Positions 1 through 8,037 of a DNA stretch of 64,000 bases are shown piece by piece (position 1 is the stretch's first letter; the number at the start of each line of letters is the position of its first letter). The translations under genes and the position numbers were made by a program. Under the pieces are notes generated by a model, which saw only the letters and a list, made by a program, of their open reading frames with translations, searched no databases and was not told the origin of the DNA. The stretch comes from Rhodocyclaceae bacterium. Its GTDB lineage: Bacteria; Pseudomonadota; Gammaproteobacteria; Burkholderiales; Rhodocyclaceae. The stretch covers positions 62,001 through 126,000 of the forward strand of contig JAKLLG010000007.1 in NCBI GenBank assembly GCA_023150275.1. The letters are read 5' to 3'.

Positions 1-582
1 CCGTTGCCAGACCTGGACGGTGAGGTTGGCGGCCAGGAGGCCGAGCGAGCGCCGGGTGAGGCGTGCAGAGGCGTAGCCGAGACGCGCCTGCTGGGCGGTG
101 GCGGTGTCGTGCAGGGCGGCCGAGAAAACGAACAGCATGCGGTAGCACAGCACCATCAGGTCGAGCAGTACGTCCGGGCAGCGCAGGCGACGCAGGAGGC
201 CGAGCAGGTCGGGCAGCGGCGTCGTCAGCACCAGCCCGAGCAGGGCGCAGAGCGCCGCAAGCGAACGCGCGCCGAGTTCCGCTACGCGCGGCCAGGCTTC
301 CGGCGCCCAGCGCCAGGAAAAGTCGGTGTCGATGCTGACGAACAGGGTCAGCGCGGAGAGAGCGAGAAAACCGGCAGCTGGCGCTGCCACGCGCAGGTAG
401 AGGCCGGGCGCCACACCGGCGCCGAGGCATGCAGTGACGGCAAGCAGCACGGCAATGCCGGCCGCTACCAGCGGCGCCGGTGCAGCAAAGGCGGCGATCA
501 GCCCGGCCAGCGCGAAAGCCCCCTTGGCGGCAGGGCTGACCTGGCGCCAGCGGTTGCCGTAGGCGGCCTGTTCAATCAGCAC
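1..582 (-). CDS. cbiQ: Cobalt ECF transporter transmembrane protein CbiQ (partial)
   Basis: This is the N-terminal 194 codons of the membrane coupling component of a CbiMNQO-type cobalt importer; the gene continues past the left edge. The start is GTG at 582 and the protein opens [14 protein letters not shown], which resembles the usual CbiQ opening with an aromatic-rich NRW segment. It overlaps the end of cbiN by 11 bases, so translation is probably coupled. In this family CbiQ joins the substrate-binding CbiM/CbiN pair to the ATPase CbiO, and cbiO is expected just outside the window. The frame stays open from 582 to base 1. Identification rests on the N-terminus and on gene order. Confidence 0.82.
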   Translation of the reverse strand, partial: MLIEQAAYGNRWRQVSPAAKGAFALAGLIAAFAAPAPLVAAGIAVLLAVTACLGAGVAPGLYLRVAAPAAGFLALSALTLFVSIDTDFSWRWAPEAWPRVAELGARSLAALCALLGLVLTTPLPDLLGLLRRLRCPDVLLDLMVLCYRMLFVFSAALHDTATAQQARLGYASARLTRRSLGLLAANLTVQVWQR

Positions 583-928
583 GGCGATCCTCGGCAGCCT
601 CGGCCGCCTTGCGTTCGGCTTCCTTCTTCAGGCGGTCGCGGGTCACGGCTGCGCCCAGCCAGTAGCCGATCACGCCGGCGCCGATGGCCGCCTGAAGGGC
701 GAAGAGCAGCGAGGCGATTTCATTGCTGGCGGGTTCGAGCAGAGGCGCGAACCATGGCTGATAATTCGGCGCGATGTTACTGATGGCCTGCTGCGCTTGT
801 CCGTCGGCGCCGCCGAAAATCGTGCCCGGCTGGCCGTCCGGTCCTGCAGCGGGCTTTGGCACCAGCCACAGCGGCAAGGCCGTCAGCAGGACGACAGCGA
901 CAATCAACAGCCAGTTCTGCCGCTTCAT
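572..928 (-). CDS. cbiN: Cobalt transport protein CbiN
   Basis: This 118-residue protein has the CbiN layout: an N-terminal membrane helix at about residues 6-22 (rich in L, V and A), a periplasmic loop, a second helix at about 70-92, and a charged Lys/Glu/Arg-rich cytoplasmic tail. CbiN assists CbiM in Co2+ uptake. The chosen start (ATG at 928, opening [13 protein letters not shown]) overlaps the cbiM stop by four bases, a typical coupled arrangement. An upstream extension of the same open frame runs through cbiM out of frame and is not coding. The tail is somewhat longer than in textbook CbiN proteins. Confidence 0.9.
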   Translation of the reverse strand: MKRQNWLLIVAVVLLTALPLWLVPKPAAGPDGQPGTIFGGADGQAQQAISNIAPNYQPWFAPLLEPASNEIASLLFALQAAIGAGVIGYWLGAAVTRDRLKKEAERKAAEAAEDRRAD

Positions 929-1602
929 GCCGTTGCCCTCCGCCCGGCAAACAGCGGCAGATGGCGCAGCTCCTCGGCGTTGAAGCGGGTCAGTGCGTTG
1001 ACCACCAATACGGTGAGCAGCCCCTCGCTGACGGCGAGCGGTAGTTGGGTGAAGGCGAAGATGCTGCCGAATTTGAGCAGGGATGCGGCAAAGCCGCCGG
1101 CCGGATCGGGGAAGGCCCAGGCCAGCTGGACGCTGGTGGTCAGGTAAGTGGCAAGATCGCCCATGAAGGCGGCGGCGAAAACGGCGACGGCCAACGAGAG
1201 CCGGGCACCGCGGGCGAGGCGGAAGATGCCGTAGGCGACGAAGGGGCCGACGATGGCCATCGAGAAGAGGTTGGCGCCAAGCGTGGTCAGTCCGCCGTGG
1301 GCCAGCAGCAGGGCCTGAAAGAGCAGTACGACGAGGCCGACCGGCACCATCGCCAGTGGCCCGAAAAGCAGGGCGCCGAGGCCGACCCCGGTGGGGTGCG
1401 AGCAGCTGCCGGTCACGGAAGGCAGCTTGAGTGCGGAGAGAACGAAGGAAAAAGCTGCGGCGACGCCAAGCAGCATGCGCTGCTCCGGCCGCTCGCGCAG
1501 TTGCCGGCGCACCGAGCGGATGCCGAGGACGACGAACGGGGCCGATGCGACTGTCCAGCCAAGCGCATGCTCGACCGGCAGAAAACCTTCCATGATGTGC
1601 AT
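925..1602 (-). CDS. cbiM: Cobalt ECF transporter substrate-capture protein CbiM
   Basis: CbiM is the membrane S-component that binds Co2+ in CbiMNQO importers. The N-terminus MHIMEGFLP is diagnostic, because the N-terminal Met-His residues coordinate the metal, which also fixes the start at 1602. A GGGAG ribosome site sits 7 bases upstream. The 225 residues contain several hydrophobic helices and the GSCSHPTG segment typical of the family. It is the first gene of cbiM-cbiN-cbiQ, downstream of a cobalamin riboswitch, so cobalt import is probably shut down when B12 is sufficient. Confidence 0.95.
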   Translation of the reverse strand: MHIMEGFLPVEHALGWTVASAPFVVLGIRSVRRQLRERPEQRMLLGVAAAFSFVLSALKLPSVTGSCSHPTGVGLGALLFGPLAMVPVGLVVLLFQALLLAHGGLTTLGANLFSMAIVGPFVAYGIFRLARGARLSLAVAVFAAAFMGDLATYLTTSVQLAWAFPDPAGGFAASLLKFGSIFAFTQLPLAVSEGLLTVLVVNALTRFNAEELRHLPLFAGRRATA

Positions 1603-1731
1603 GCAACACTCCCGCGAATGGTGGTCAGGGTACTGAACCGTTACGGTGCGGGAATGGATCTTCGGAGCGTGGCCCGTGGCGGGCCGGCGTCGGAAGCCTT
1701 CCCTCTCCCCGGGGAACGGTGCAACCTTGGT

Positions 1732-1901
1732 TTCGGGCCGGTCTTCTGGCTTGCCGTCGATCTCTTCCGCGCCTTCCCGTGCGGGGCACAGTGGCGTGTT
1801 GCGGAATCGTCAGGCTTACAGCAGCGGGGGCTGCGCCGGAATGGCCGCTTCCGCGGCGTCACCGGCTTCCCGTTTCATCCCTGCATGCAGGGATACCCGA
1901 A
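1732..1901 (-). promoter_or_regulatory. Cobalamin riboswitch upstream of cbiMNQ
   Basis: Read on the minus strand, the segment carries the cobalamin aptamer landmarks in order: GATGAAACGGGAAGCCGGTG (1885-1866), the B12-box-like GCAGCCCCCGCTGCTGTAAG (1832-1813), CGCCACTG, CGGGAAGGCG, and AGCCAGAAGACCGGCC at the 3' side. The closing helix P1 can form between TTCGGG (1901-1896) and CCCGAA (1737-1732). About 130 bases separate it from the cbiM start. They hold a short GGCCCG hairpin near 1670-1684 but no U-tract, so control may be translational. Confidence 0.93.
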
Positions 1902-1947
1902 GCTTTGAATTTTATAGGACAAATGCGTTGGTCGCCATGCCGGCGGT

Positions 1948-2559
1948 TCAGAATTCAACCCCCGGCATGGCCTTCACGCCGGCCTTGAAGGCGTGCTTGA
2001 CCATGCCCACCTCGCTCACCGTGTCGGCGGCCTCGACCAGTGCCTCTGGCGCGGCGCGGCCGGTAACGATCACCGTCTGCATCTTCGGCCGGGCGGCGAT
2101 GGCGGCGAGCACCTCGGCGAGATCGAGCCAGCCGTACTTGAAGGCGTAGGTCATCTCGTCGAGAACGACGAGGTTCACCGTTTCGTCCGCGAGATAGCCC
2201 TTGGCGATGGCCCACGCCGCCTGTGCCGCGGCGGTGTCGCGACCGCTGTCCTGCGTCTCCCAGGTGAAGCCCTCGCCGCAGACGTGCCAGCGCACCTGTT
2301 CCGGAAACTTGCGGAAGAAGCCTTCCTCGCCGGAGTCCGAACGGCTCTTCACGAACTGGACGACGGCGACCTGCTGGCCGTGGCCGAGCGCGCGCGCGAC
2401 CACGCCGAAAGCGGCCGAGCTCTTGCCCTTGCCGTTGCCGGTGTTCACCAGCAGGATGCCGCGCTCTTCCTGCGCGGCGGCGATCTTCGCATCGACCACG
2501 TCCTTCTTGCGCTGCATGCGGTCGTGGTGGCGCTGCTCGCGCGTGCTTTCTTCGTTCAT
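1948..2559 (-). CDS. cobO: Cob(I)yrinic acid a,c-diamide adenosyltransferase
   Basis: This is a CobA/CobO/BtuR-type ATP:corrinoid adenosyltransferase of 203 residues, which attaches the adenosyl group to cob(I)alamin. The P-loop GNGKGKSS is at residues 41-48 and is preceded by the characteristic ILLVNT strand. Further family motifs are VVQFVKS, the Trp-containing GFTWETQD, and VVLDEMTYA. It is the last gene of btuB-btuC-btuD-cobO, 10 bases after btuD, so imported B12 is converted to the adenosyl form needed by the methylmalonyl-CoA mutase encoded at 11.9 kb. The N-terminal 30 residues are charged and poorly conserved in the family. Confidence 0.95.
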   Translation of the reverse strand: MNEESTREQRHHDRMQRKKDVVDAKIAAAQEERGILLVNTGNGKGKSSAAFGVVARALGHGQQVAVVQFVKSRSDSGEEGFFRKFPEQVRWHVCGEGFTWETQDSGRDTAAAQAAWAIAKGYLADETVNLVVLDEMTYAFKYGWLDLAEVLAAIAARPKMQTVIVTGRAAPEALVEAADTVSEVGMVKHAFKAGVKAMPGVEF

Positions 2560-2569
2560 GGGCTTTCCT

Positions 2570-3340
2570 TCAGGCGGGGATGAACCAGCGGCGGCCGTCG
2601 GCTTCGACTTCCTGCAGCGGGTGGCCGTACAGTTCGCCGAGGCGGTCGGCGGTCAGCATTTCGCGGCAGCGGCCGAGCTCGCAGCGGCCGTCGCCGTAGA
2701 CGAGCAGCGCGCGTTCGCAGTAGCGGTCGGCGAGGCCGGGTTCGTGCAGGACCATGATGACGCCGGCGCCGCAGTCTGCAGCGGCGCCGGCGAAGAGGTC
2801 GAGCACGGCGATCTGGTGGTTGAGGTCGAGGTGGGCGAGCGGTTCGTCGAGCAGATAGAGCGGCGCCGCCTGCGTCAGCAGCGTGGCGATGGCGAGGCGC
2901 TGGCGTTCGCCGCCGGACAGCGTCTGCACGTCGCGTTCTTCCAAATCGGCGAGGCCGACGGCCGCGAGGGCAACGCGTGCGATTTCGGTGTCGCGCTTCG
3001 ATTCCCAGTCCCAGCGGCCGAGGTGGGGATGACGGCCGGTGAGCGCGGTTTCCAGCACTGTCGAAGAGAACGCATCGGTGTGCCGTTGCGGCAGCCAGCC
3101 GCGCCGTCTGGCCGCTTGGCGCGGGCCGAGCGTGGCATAACCTTCGCCACCGAGCAGCACCTCGCCGGTATCGGCGTCGCGCAAACCGGCGAGCACCGAA
3201 AGCAGCGTCGACTTTCCAGCGCCGTTGCGGCCGAGGATGGCTAGCCGCTCGCCGGCACCAAGTGAGAATGAGAGTTCGCGGCAGACGCTGTGGCAGCCGA
3301 TGCTGACGCAAAGGTCGCGGGCTTCGATCAGTTCACTCAT
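2570..3340 (-). CDS. btuD: Vitamin B12 ABC transporter ATP-binding protein
   Basis: This is the ATPase subunit of a FecCD-type importer. It has 256 residues with Walker A GRNGAGKST at 37-45, the signature LSGGERQ at 141-147, Walker B LYLLDEP at 161-167 and the switch His at about 199. It overlaps btuC by four bases. The family includes siderophore and haem importers, but its place between a riboswitch-controlled btuB and cobO argues for corrinoid import. No periplasmic binding protein gene (btuF) lies in this unit, so one should be elsewhere. Confidence 0.92.
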   Translation of the reverse strand: MSELIEARDLCVSIGCHSVCRELSFSLGAGERLAILGRNGAGKSTLLSVLAGLRDADTGEVLLGGEGYATLGPRQAARRRGWLPQRHTDAFSSTVLETALTGRHPHLGRWDWESKRDTEIARVALAAVGLADLEERDVQTLSGGERQRLAIATLLTQAAPLYLLDEPLAHLDLNHQIAVLDLFAGAAADCGAGVIMVLHEPGLADRYCERALLVYGDGRCELGRCREMLTADRLGELYGHPLQEVEADGRRWFIPA

Positions 3341-4314
3341 GAACGTTGCCGTGTCAGCAGGAAAAGGAAGGCCGGTACGCCGATCAGCGCCGTCAGTACG
3401 CCGACCGGAAGCTGCTGCGGAGCGATCAGCGTCCGCGCCAATGTGTCGGCAAACGTAAGCAGTGCGCCGCCGGCCAGCACCGAGGCCGGCAAGAGCAGGC
3501 GCTGGTCGTTGCCGATCGCCAGCCGCACCAGGTGCGGCACGACAAGGCCGACAAAGCCGATAGACCCGGCGCTGGTGACGGCGACGGCGGTGACCAGCGA
3601 AGCAATCGCATAGACGTTGTAGCGCAGACGTTTCACATCGACGCCGAGTGCTTGTGCCGTGTCATGGCCACGAGCGAGCAGGTTGAGTTCGCGGGCAAAA
3701 GGCAGCGATGCGAGCAGCGCGACGATGAGCGTGCCTACGGGAATCCACGGAGAAGTCGATTGCGACAAATCGCCCATCAGCCAGAAAAGCATGCCATGCA
3801 GCTTGTGCTCGGGTGCGATCGAAAGCATCAGCGCCACCAGTGCGCCGCAGCCGGCAGCGACAATGACGCCGGTGAGAAGCAGCCGCGTCTGTGTCCATGC
3901 GCCATCGCCATGGGCAAGGCCGAAGACGATCAGCATGGCACCGAGGGCTCCAAGAAAAGCGAAGGTGTTCAGTCCCGCGATCGAGAGGCCGAGCAGGATC
4001 GCGAACATGGCGCCGACCCCGGCACCACCGGAGATGCCGAGCACGTAGGGGTCGGCCAGCGGGTTCCGGAGTAGTACCTGCATGAGCGCGCCCGCGAGTG
4101 CCAGCAAACCGCCGCAGGCGAAGCCGGAGAGCGCGCGTGGCAGACGCAGTTCGCGCACGATCGCCGCGTTGTCAATCGGCTCGCCGATCAGTGCGGCTGT
4201 GACATCGGCGAGTGGTACTGCAATGCTGCCGACCGCCAGCGCCGCCGCGAAGCTTGCCGCGCCGAGCAGGGCGAGCACGGCAAGAACGAGGGTGGCGCGA
4301 CGGTGGGAGGGCAT
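3337..4314 (-). CDS. btuC: Vitamin B12 ABC transporter permease
   Basis: This FecCD-family permease of 325 residues has about ten hydrophobic segments. Family landmarks are the LRLPRALSGFACGGLLALAG region near residues 55-75 and the GxIGFVGLVVPHLVR segment near 235-250, which contacts the ATPase. It starts 6 bases after btuB and overlaps btuD by 4 bases. The specificity for corrinoid is inferred from the neighbouring btuB, cobO and riboswitch; the protein alone would fit any FecCD substrate. Confidence 0.92.
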   Translation of the reverse strand: MPSHRRATLVLAVLALLGAASFAAALAVGSIAVPLADVTAALIGEPIDNAAIVRELRLPRALSGFACGGLLALAGALMQVLLRNPLADPYVLGISGGAGVGAMFAILLGLSIAGLNTFAFLGALGAMLIVFGLAHGDGAWTQTRLLLTGVIVAAGCGALVALMLSIAPEHKLHGMLFWLMGDLSQSTSPWIPVGTLIVALLASLPFARELNLLARGHDTAQALGVDVKRLRYNVYAIASLVTAVAVTSAGSIGFVGLVVPHLVRLAIGNDQRLLLPASVLAGGALLTFADTLARTLIAPQQLPVGVLTALIGVPAFLFLLTRQRS

Positions 4315-4320
4315 GGAGCC

Positions 4321-6243
4321 TTATTTTGGGGCGTAGCGGATACCGAAGAAGGCGTTGCGTTCAGCGGTAGCGTAGTCGTTATAGGGCGACATGGTGCTTC
4401 GAACCAGCGTGTACTCCTTGTCCAGCGCGTTGTTCAAGCGGGCGAACAGCGTCCAGTCGCGGGACAGGCGGTAGCTGGCATCGAGGTTGAGCAGGCCGTA
4501 GCCATCGAGTTGTTGCGTGTTGGCGCGATTGTTGTAGCGGCTGCTGACCCCCTGCAGTTGGGCACCGATATTGAGTTCTCCGAACTGGCGGCGCAGTTCC
4601 AGCGTGCCGGTGCGCGGCGCGCGGCGCTGCAGTGTGTTGCCGGTTTCGTCATCCTTGGCACTCAGCCAGTCGAGTGCGGCCCGGTATTCCCAGGCGCCGC
4701 TGCGGCGGGAAAAGTGGAGTGAGGCACCTTTCAGCGTGGCACTGTTAAGGTTGTCGTAAGTGCCGATCCAGGTGGGTGCGGTGCCAGGGACGTAGTCAAG
4801 CAGGTCCTTGATCCGGTTGTGGAACAGCGTCAGCCCCGCGGTTGTACCGGCTCGCTCGTAGCCGATGCCGACCTCGCGGTTGCGCGCACGCTCGGCCTTG
4901 AGGTTCGGGTTGCCTTCGAAGAAATTCACGAGATCGAGCGGCCAATAGAGGTCGTTGAAGGTCGGCGCGTGGTAGGCCGTCCCGACGCTGGCGCGCAGGG
5001 TCCAGGCATCGTCGAGATGGTAGCCATAGGCCAGTGAGCCAGTATCGTGGCTGCCCAGGCGCTCGATGTCGTCGGTGCGGGCGCTGGCCTGCAGCGAATG
5101 CTGGCCGATGCGACCCTGATAGCCGAGCACCAGCGAACGTGTTGCCTGCGATGTGTGCGTGAAGGACTGTGTTGAATCCACGCGCACGTCGCGCCATTCG
5201 AGAGCGGCCATCAGGTGGTGGCCGGGCATCAGCACAAAATCGTTTTGCCAGCTCACCTGGTCTTGCGTCGTGTTGTAGCGCTGGCGTACTTCATAAACCG
5301 CGGCGGTAGGATCGTGTCGCCAGTTGGTGGTCTTGTCCTGACTCTGGCCAACGCGCAATTGGGTTTTCCACGCAGCGTTCATGCGATAAGTGGCGTGGGC
5401 CGCGTAGGAACTCAAACGTTGCTGCTGGCGATTGTTGAAGTTGGCCGTGCAGGTCATTCCGAAATCGTCACAGTTCGTACTGTCGAACTGCTTCTTTCCG
5501 TCGATGCTCAGAAGCTCGGCGCCGAAGCTGAGATCGTTGTTCGCGCGGTGGCTGAAACGTGCTGACAGATTGCTGTTGCGGTAGTGGTCGTCGTCCGGGT
5601 TGTACATGTCGTAAAGGCCACCCTTCGGCGCGCGGATGGTGCTGAAACCGTCGCTGTCTTCCCAGCCAGCCTGCAGGTTGAAGCGCGTGTCACCGATCTG
5701 CCCGCCATAGCCGATACTGCCTTGCCGCGTTCGGTAAGTGCCTGCCCCGACACTGAGGCGCGGAGCGGGCGCCCCGTCGGCCGTTCGCGTGAACACGTGG
5801 ATGACGCCGCCGATGGCGTCGCTGCCATAGAGCGAGCTGGCCGGGCCGCGCAGGATCTCGATGCGTTCGATCTGATCAAGCGGTAGGTGCTCGATGGCGG
5901 TTGCTCCGGTCGTGGCCGACGCCATGCGCTGGCCGTCGATGAGTACCAGCGTCTGGTTCGTGTTGGTGCCGCGCAACGAGAGCGTGCCGCTTGCGCCGCG
6001 CCCACCGTTGTGCGTTATCTGGATACCGGGCAGACGTGCCAGCGCGTCTGGCAGCGAGTCGGCGCCAAGGCGATCGAGTTGCTCGCGATCGACGATGGTC
6101 ACGTCGGAAAGCAAGTCGTTGCTGCGCGTGGGCGTACGGGTGGCGGTGACGAAGACGGTTTCGAGCGTATTGTCCGCAGCATGTGTTGGTACAGCGAGAA
6201 GCAGGGCGGAAGCAAGGCCGGCCCGACGAATTATCTGGTGCAT
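4321..6243 (-). CDS. btuB: TonB-dependent outer-membrane vitamin B12 receptor
   Basis: This is a 640-residue TonB-dependent receptor. A signal peptide ends after THA at residue 22, a TonB-box-like ETVFVTATR follows, then a plug domain (DALARLPGIQI, LRGPASSLYGSDAIGGVI) and a long beta-barrel of alternating polar and aromatic strands. Plug wording such as GRGASGTLSLRGTNTNQTLVLIDG is split over residues of about 80-105 and matches BtuB-type receptors. A cobalamin riboswitch lies 134 bases upstream, which makes B12 the likely ligand. The protein ends in Lys rather than the Phe often found at barrel ends; the aromatic FFGIRY lies just inside. Confidence 0.94.
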   Translation of the reverse strand: MHQIIRRAGLASALLLAVPTHAADNTLETVFVTATRTPTRSNDLLSDVTIVDREQLDRLGADSLPDALARLPGIQITHNGGRGASGTLSLRGTNTNQTLVLIDGQRMASATTGATAIEHLPLDQIERIEILRGPASSLYGSDAIGGVIHVFTRTADGAPAPRLSVGAGTYRTRQGSIGYGGQIGDTRFNLQAGWEDSDGFSTIRAPKGGLYDMYNPDDDHYRNSNLSARFSHRANNDLSFGAELLSIDGKKQFDSTNCDDFGMTCTANFNNRQQQRLSSYAAHATYRMNAAWKTQLRVGQSQDKTTNWRHDPTAAVYEVRQRYNTTQDQVSWQNDFVLMPGHHLMAALEWRDVRVDSTQSFTHTSQATRSLVLGYQGRIGQHSLQASARTDDIERLGSHDTGSLAYGYHLDDAWTLRASVGTAYHAPTFNDLYWPLDLVNFFEGNPNLKAERARNREVGIGYERAGTTAGLTLFHNRIKDLLDYVPGTAPTWIGTYDNLNSATLKGASLHFSRRSGAWEYRAALDWLSAKDDETGNTLQRRAPRTGTLELRRQFGELNIGAQLQGVSSRYNNRANTQQLDGYGLLNLDASYRLSRDWTLFARLNNALDKEYTLVRSTMSPYNDYATAERNAFFGIRYAPK

Positions 6244-6377
6244 GGTATCCCCTGTTCCGGCGAGCGTCCCCGCAAGCCGGCAGATCAGTCATTGGATGCG
6301 TCGGGGGAAGATTTCAGGGGGCACGAAGGCCGGGGCCTGCGCGCTACTGTCGCCACCCCGCGACATATCCGCTCGTT

Positions 6378-6580
6378 GTGCGCAGGCCGGTCTCCGGGCT
6401 CGCGAGGCTTTCCGTTACCGCCTTCCCAAGCCTGTTGGCCCAGTGGCGTATTGGTACGGATCACTCGCTTACCGTTGCGGGGGCAGCAGCGGAATTGCGT
6501 GGCAGTTGCCTGCACGCGCACCGCTTTCCCGTTTCACCGCGGCAGAGGACTCTGCGCGCGGCACCTTGCACGTTTCGCAC
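6378..6580 (-). promoter_or_regulatory. Cobalamin riboswitch upstream of btuB operon
   Basis: On the minus strand the order of conserved blocks is AAGGTGCC, GGTGAAACGGGAAAGCGGTG, CTGCTGCCCCCGCAACGGTA, CGCCACTG, TTGGGAAGGCG, and CCCGGAGACCGGCC. Helix P1 can form between GTGCG (6580-6576) and CGCAC (6382-6378). A likely -10 TAGAAT lies upstream at 6619-6614. The 134 bases between aptamer and btuB carry a small GTCGC/GCGAC hairpin and no U-tract. This is the second cobalamin aptamer in 4.9 kb. Confidence 0.95.
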
Positions 6581-6706
6581 GGGCAGGCCCAAGGCCCGTC
6601 CGGCGAGGAGCGGATTCTATCAGTCGAGGCATTCGCGGGAAAGCTGACGAACGATGACGAGTGCTTGTCTGTGACATATTTCACATTCAAAAAGCATTGT
6701 TAATCC

Positions 6707-6736
6707 TTGACTTGATTTGATTTTTCCTTCTATAGT
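6707..6736 (+). promoter_or_regulatory. Sigma-70 type promoter of the zap unit
   Basis: A -35 TTGACT at 6707-6712 and a -10 TATAGT at 6731-6736 are separated by 18 bases. The surrounding DNA is AT-rich compared with the window. The ATG of the next gene is only 8 bases after the -10 box, so the transcript would start at or next to the start codon (leaderless or nearly so). Confidence 0.6.
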
Positions 6737-6743
6737 TGCCGCC

Positions 6744-6944
6744 ATGGTCAATGAACTGAACGCGCTCGAGAGCAAGATCGCCCAAGTGGCGGGCTTGTGC
6801 CGTGGCCTGCGTAACGAGAATCGCGATCTGCAGCAACGGGTCGCAGCGCTGGAAGCGGAGAAGAAGCAACTGCTCGAGCGCATGAACGGTGCGCGTGAGC
6901 GACTGGAATCCCTGGTTGGCCATTTGCCGGAAGCGAAAGTGTGA
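6744..6944 (+). CDS. Small ZapB-like coiled-coil protein
   Basis: This 66-residue protein is almost entirely a predicted coiled coil: leucines and alanines recur in heptads through VAALEAEKKQLLERM, with charged residues between them. Small proteins of this kind commonly sit directly upstream of zapA in beta- and gammaproteobacteria and are annotated as ZapB-like or TIGR02449-like. The stop overlaps the GTG start of zapA by 4 bases. A role in Z-ring assembly with ZapA is inferred from position and shape. No canonical ribosome site is visible before the ATG, which fits a leaderless start. Confidence 0.75.
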   Translation: MVNELNALESKIAQVAGLCRGLRNENRDLQQRVAALEAEKKQLLERMNGARERLESLVGHLPEAKV

Positions 6945-7303
6945 GCGATACGCGCATGGCCGACACCAATACCCCCTCCAGCGCACTACCCAACTATCTC
7001 GACATCAACCTGCTCGGCAAGGAATACCGGGTGGCCTGTCCGCCCGAGGAACGCGAGGCGCTGCAGGCGGCCGTTTCCTACGTCGACGAGAAGATGCACG
7101 AGATCTCCGACCGTACCAAAAGCAACATCGCCGAGCGCATCGCGGTGATGGCAGCGCTCAACATCGCGCATGAATTCCTGAGTACGAAAGCGAAGGGCGG
7201 CGAGCCTGTTGGCGGCCTTGATTTCGGAGCCGTGAGGCGTAGAATCTCCGACATGGAAGCTCAGCTCGACGTGCTGCTCGCGCCGCAGGAAAAGCTGTTC
7301 TAG
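6941..7303 (+). CDS. zapA: Cell division protein ZapA
   Basis: This 120-residue protein carries the ZapA signature: an N-terminal globular half (LDINLLGKEYRVACPPEE) followed by a long helix that dimerises (VSYVDEKMHEISD, then ERIAVMAALNIAHEFL). ZapA binds FtsZ and bundles protofilaments at midcell. I chose the GTG start at 6941 because GGAAG lies 5 bases before it and it overlaps the preceding stop; an ATG at 6956 is an alternative. The 6S RNA gene follows directly, a widespread proteobacterial arrangement. Confidence 0.93.
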   Translation: MSDTRMADTNTPSSALPNYLDINLLGKEYRVACPPEEREALQAAVSYVDEKMHEISDRTKSNIAERIAVMAALNIAHEFLSTKAKGGEPVGGLDFGAVRRRISDMEAQLDVLLAPQEKLF

Positions 7304-7329
7304 GACTCCCGGTTTCAAGCCGAGATTCC

Positions 7330-7520
7330 ACGCTCCACCGAGTGTCCCCTGCAGTGTTCGTCAAGGCCATACATTCCTTGAACCAATGCTGATTGGCATC
7401 GGTTGCGGACCGTTGAAACCGCTGTTGTGCGCGCCCTTCGTCGGGTGCACCTGATGCGGGAGGAAAGCAGCCACTCTGAACCCAGGTTCAGGATGCCGGC
7501 CCAACGGCACAGGCGGGGGC
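7330..7520 (+). ncRNA. ssrS: 6S RNA
   Basis: The segment lies directly after zapA, where 6S RNA is found in most proteobacteria, and can fold as a long interrupted hairpin. Matching arms include GAGTGTCCCCTGCAG near 7340-7354 with the CAGGCGGGGG end near 7510-7519. Family wording includes CCTTGAACCAATGC on the left arm and TGAACCCAGGTTCAGGATGCC on the right arm. 6S RNA binds the sigma-70 holoenzyme and mimics an open promoter. Ends are approximate by about 10 bases. The usual downstream partner gene for 5-formyltetrahydrofolate cyclo-ligase is absent here. Confidence 0.8.
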
Positions 7521-7538
7521 CCCAAGCAGCAAGACGGC

Positions 7539-7567
7539 AGCGCGGAAGGTTTCTTCCGCGCTGTTTT
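7539..7567 (+). terminator. Rho-independent terminator after 6S RNA
   Basis: A perfect 10-bp stem (7539-7548 with 7553-7562) with loop GTTT is followed by GTTTT. It lies between the 6S RNA and the EVE-domain gene. Confidence 0.85.
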
Positions 7568-7584
7568 CATTTCGGGGATGGGAC

Positions 7585-8037
7585 ATGGCCTACTGGTTGA
7601 TGAAGTCGGAGCCCAGCGAGGTCTCCATCGACGATCTGCAAGCCCGGAAAGTGGTGCCCTGGTTCGGCGTGCGCAACTATCAGGCGCGCAATTTCATGCG
7701 CGACGCGATGCAGTTGGGCGACCTCGCCTTCTTCTACCATTCGAGCTGTGCGGAACCCGGCATCGCGGGCATTTGCGAAGTGTGCGCAGCGGCGCATGCG
7801 GACGACACGCAGTTCGATCCGGCGAGTCCCTACTTCGATGCGAAGGCGACGCCGGACAGACCGCGCTGGCTATGCGTCGATGTGAAGTTCGTGGAGAAGA
7901 CGCGCCTGCTGCCGATCGCGGCGTTGCGCCAGCAGCCGGCGCTTGCCGGCATGCAGATCCTGCAGCGCGGCAACCGCCTGTCGATCACGCCGGTATCTGC
8001 TGATGAGTGGCAAGCCATCATGGAGTTATTGAAGTGA
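7585..8037 (+). CDS. EVE domain-containing protein
   Basis: This 150-residue protein is a complete EVE/thymocyte nuclear protein 1 family domain. It opens MAYWLMKSEPSEVSIDDL and contains VVPWFGVRNYQARNFM, GDLAFFYHSS and GIAGICEV, all classic EVE motifs. The fold is PUA-like and is thought to bind modified bases; no specific role has been settled for the bacterial stand-alone form. It ends in a GTGA overlap with the following permease gene, so the two are probably co-translated. The start is the only ATG that gives the full N-terminal strand. Confidence 0.9.
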   Translation: MAYWLMKSEPSEVSIDDLQARKVVPWFGVRNYQARNFMRDAMQLGDLAFFYHSSCAEPGIAGICEVCAAAHADDTQFDPASPYFDAKATPDRPRWLCVDVKFVEKTRLLPIAALRQQPALAGMQILQRGNRLSITPVSADEWQAIMELLK

